A stretch of 14,145 nucleotides of DNA from positions 1 to 14,145 of the forward strand of contig NZ_JACTOJ010000048.1 of the NCBI RefSeq assembly GCF_032335695.1, in the 5' to 3' direction. This document shows, piece by piece, positions 14,002 through 14,145 of the stretch. This stretch comes from JACTOJ01 sp032335695. Lineage in GTDB: Bacteria > Bacillota > Clostridia > Clostridiales > Clostridiaceae. The notes under the pieces were generated by a model that worked only from the letters and a program-made list of their open reading frames with translations, searched no databases and was not told where the DNA came from. Each line of letters opens with the position of its first letter. The first letter of the stretch is position 1. The position numbers and the translations under genes are program-made.

Positions 14002-14145
14002 TGCGGATTAACCCCTTGGTTTTGGACAAAACCTAATAAATTCTCTAAATTTCTTAGAATTACACCCTTATTTGAATATTAGTTAGATTTTCTCCAAAAT
14101 GAAGGTTATAAAATTCATTTGGTGACATAAACTTCAAACTTGAAT
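14002..14145 (-). mobile_element. End of an IS3-family (IS150-like) insertion sequence
   Basis: From 14002 the plus strand reads TGCGGATTAACCCC followed by TTGGTTTTGGACA, which closely follows the IS3/IS150 terminal repeat plan (TG...ACCCC...TTGGACA). Inside it, on the minus strand, lies the C-terminus of an OrfB transposase. The rest of the element is outside the window, so whether it is complete is unknown. Confidence 0.65.
14060..14145 (-). CDS. Transposase OrfB C-terminus, IS3 family, partial
   Basis: The last 28 codons are present on the minus strand, ending in TAA at 14062-14060. They read 'SSLKFMSPNEFYNLHFGENL' and then 'TNIQIRV'. The 'HSSL..MSP.EF' pattern is the usual end of IS3-family DDE transposases, just after the catalytic core, which itself lies outside the window. 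The protein catalyses copy-out transposition, normally as an OrfAB fusion made by frameshifting. It stops 58 bases before the proposed terminal repeat, as expected for this family. There is no evidence that this part is broken. Confidence 0.6.
   Translation of the reverse strand, partial: SSLKFMSPNEFYNLHFGENLTNIQIRV

Noticed and set aside
1..14145. tRNA, rRNA or CRISPR array
   Set aside because: I saw no tRNA-like cloverleaf with a T-loop, no rRNA sequence and no regularly spaced 25-40 base repeats. The 11-bp array at 7449 is far too short-stepped for CRISPR.

Overview
The window looks like Clostridium sensu stricto DNA. It is strongly AT-rich, uses AGA, ATA and TTA codons heavily, has strong AGGAGG-type ribosome binding sites, and its recognisable proteins are clostridial in type. 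This placement is inferred from composition and protein style; no housekeeping gene or rRNA is present to fix the species. Genes lie on both strands and the window is mostly accessory DNA.

Left part (1-2420): mainly decayed genes. On the minus strand there are the first codons of a gene leaving the window, a C-terminal fragment of an XRE-type HTH protein, and a frameshifted small membrane protein. On the plus strand there are a broken peptidoglycan-binding domain and a nucleotidyltransferase interrupted by one TAG exactly in its GS...SDxD signature. One intact unknown gene (1126-1497, a Cys-containing helical protein) stands among them.

Middle-left (2420-5025): a small XRE regulator on the minus strand, with no ATG/GTG/TTG start, diverges from a 552-aa GHKL (MutL/Hsp90-type) ATPase with a C-terminal PD-(D/E)XK-like region. 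A perfect hairpin lies between them. A coiled-coil gene and a strong terminator follow. The ATPase is a reasonable candidate for a nucleic-acid-directed or defence function.

Core element (5391-12996): a compact mobile element of the large-serine-recombinase type. A truncated copy of a control gene comes first. An ImmA-like protease and an ImmR-like XRE repressor follow on the minus strand. They are separated from the rightward genes by a control region with a near-consensus promoter and two GAAC-N4-GTTC dyads plus a weaker third. The rightward genes are an HTH protein, which ends in an array of 11-bp phased TGATAC repeats, two strong terminators, a sigma-region-4-like protein, a roughly 500-base gene-free GC-richer stretch that looks like a large structured RNA with a pseudoknot, a DinG/XPD-family helicase, a SHOCT-type microprotein and the large serine recombinase. 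I see no conjugation, capsid, portal or terminase genes, so the element appears minimal, decayed at its left side, or satellite-like. The proposed logic is that ImmR holds the rightward promoter off and ImmA relieves it on a stress signal. The HTH and sigma-like proteins would then drive later genes, and the recombinase would excise or integrate the element.

Right part (12997-14145): the zone after the recombinase probably holds one attachment end. It is followed by a MerR/GyrI-like regulator whose base and codon use is less AT-rich than its neighbours. Last comes the end of an IS3-family insertion sequence running off the window on the minus strand.
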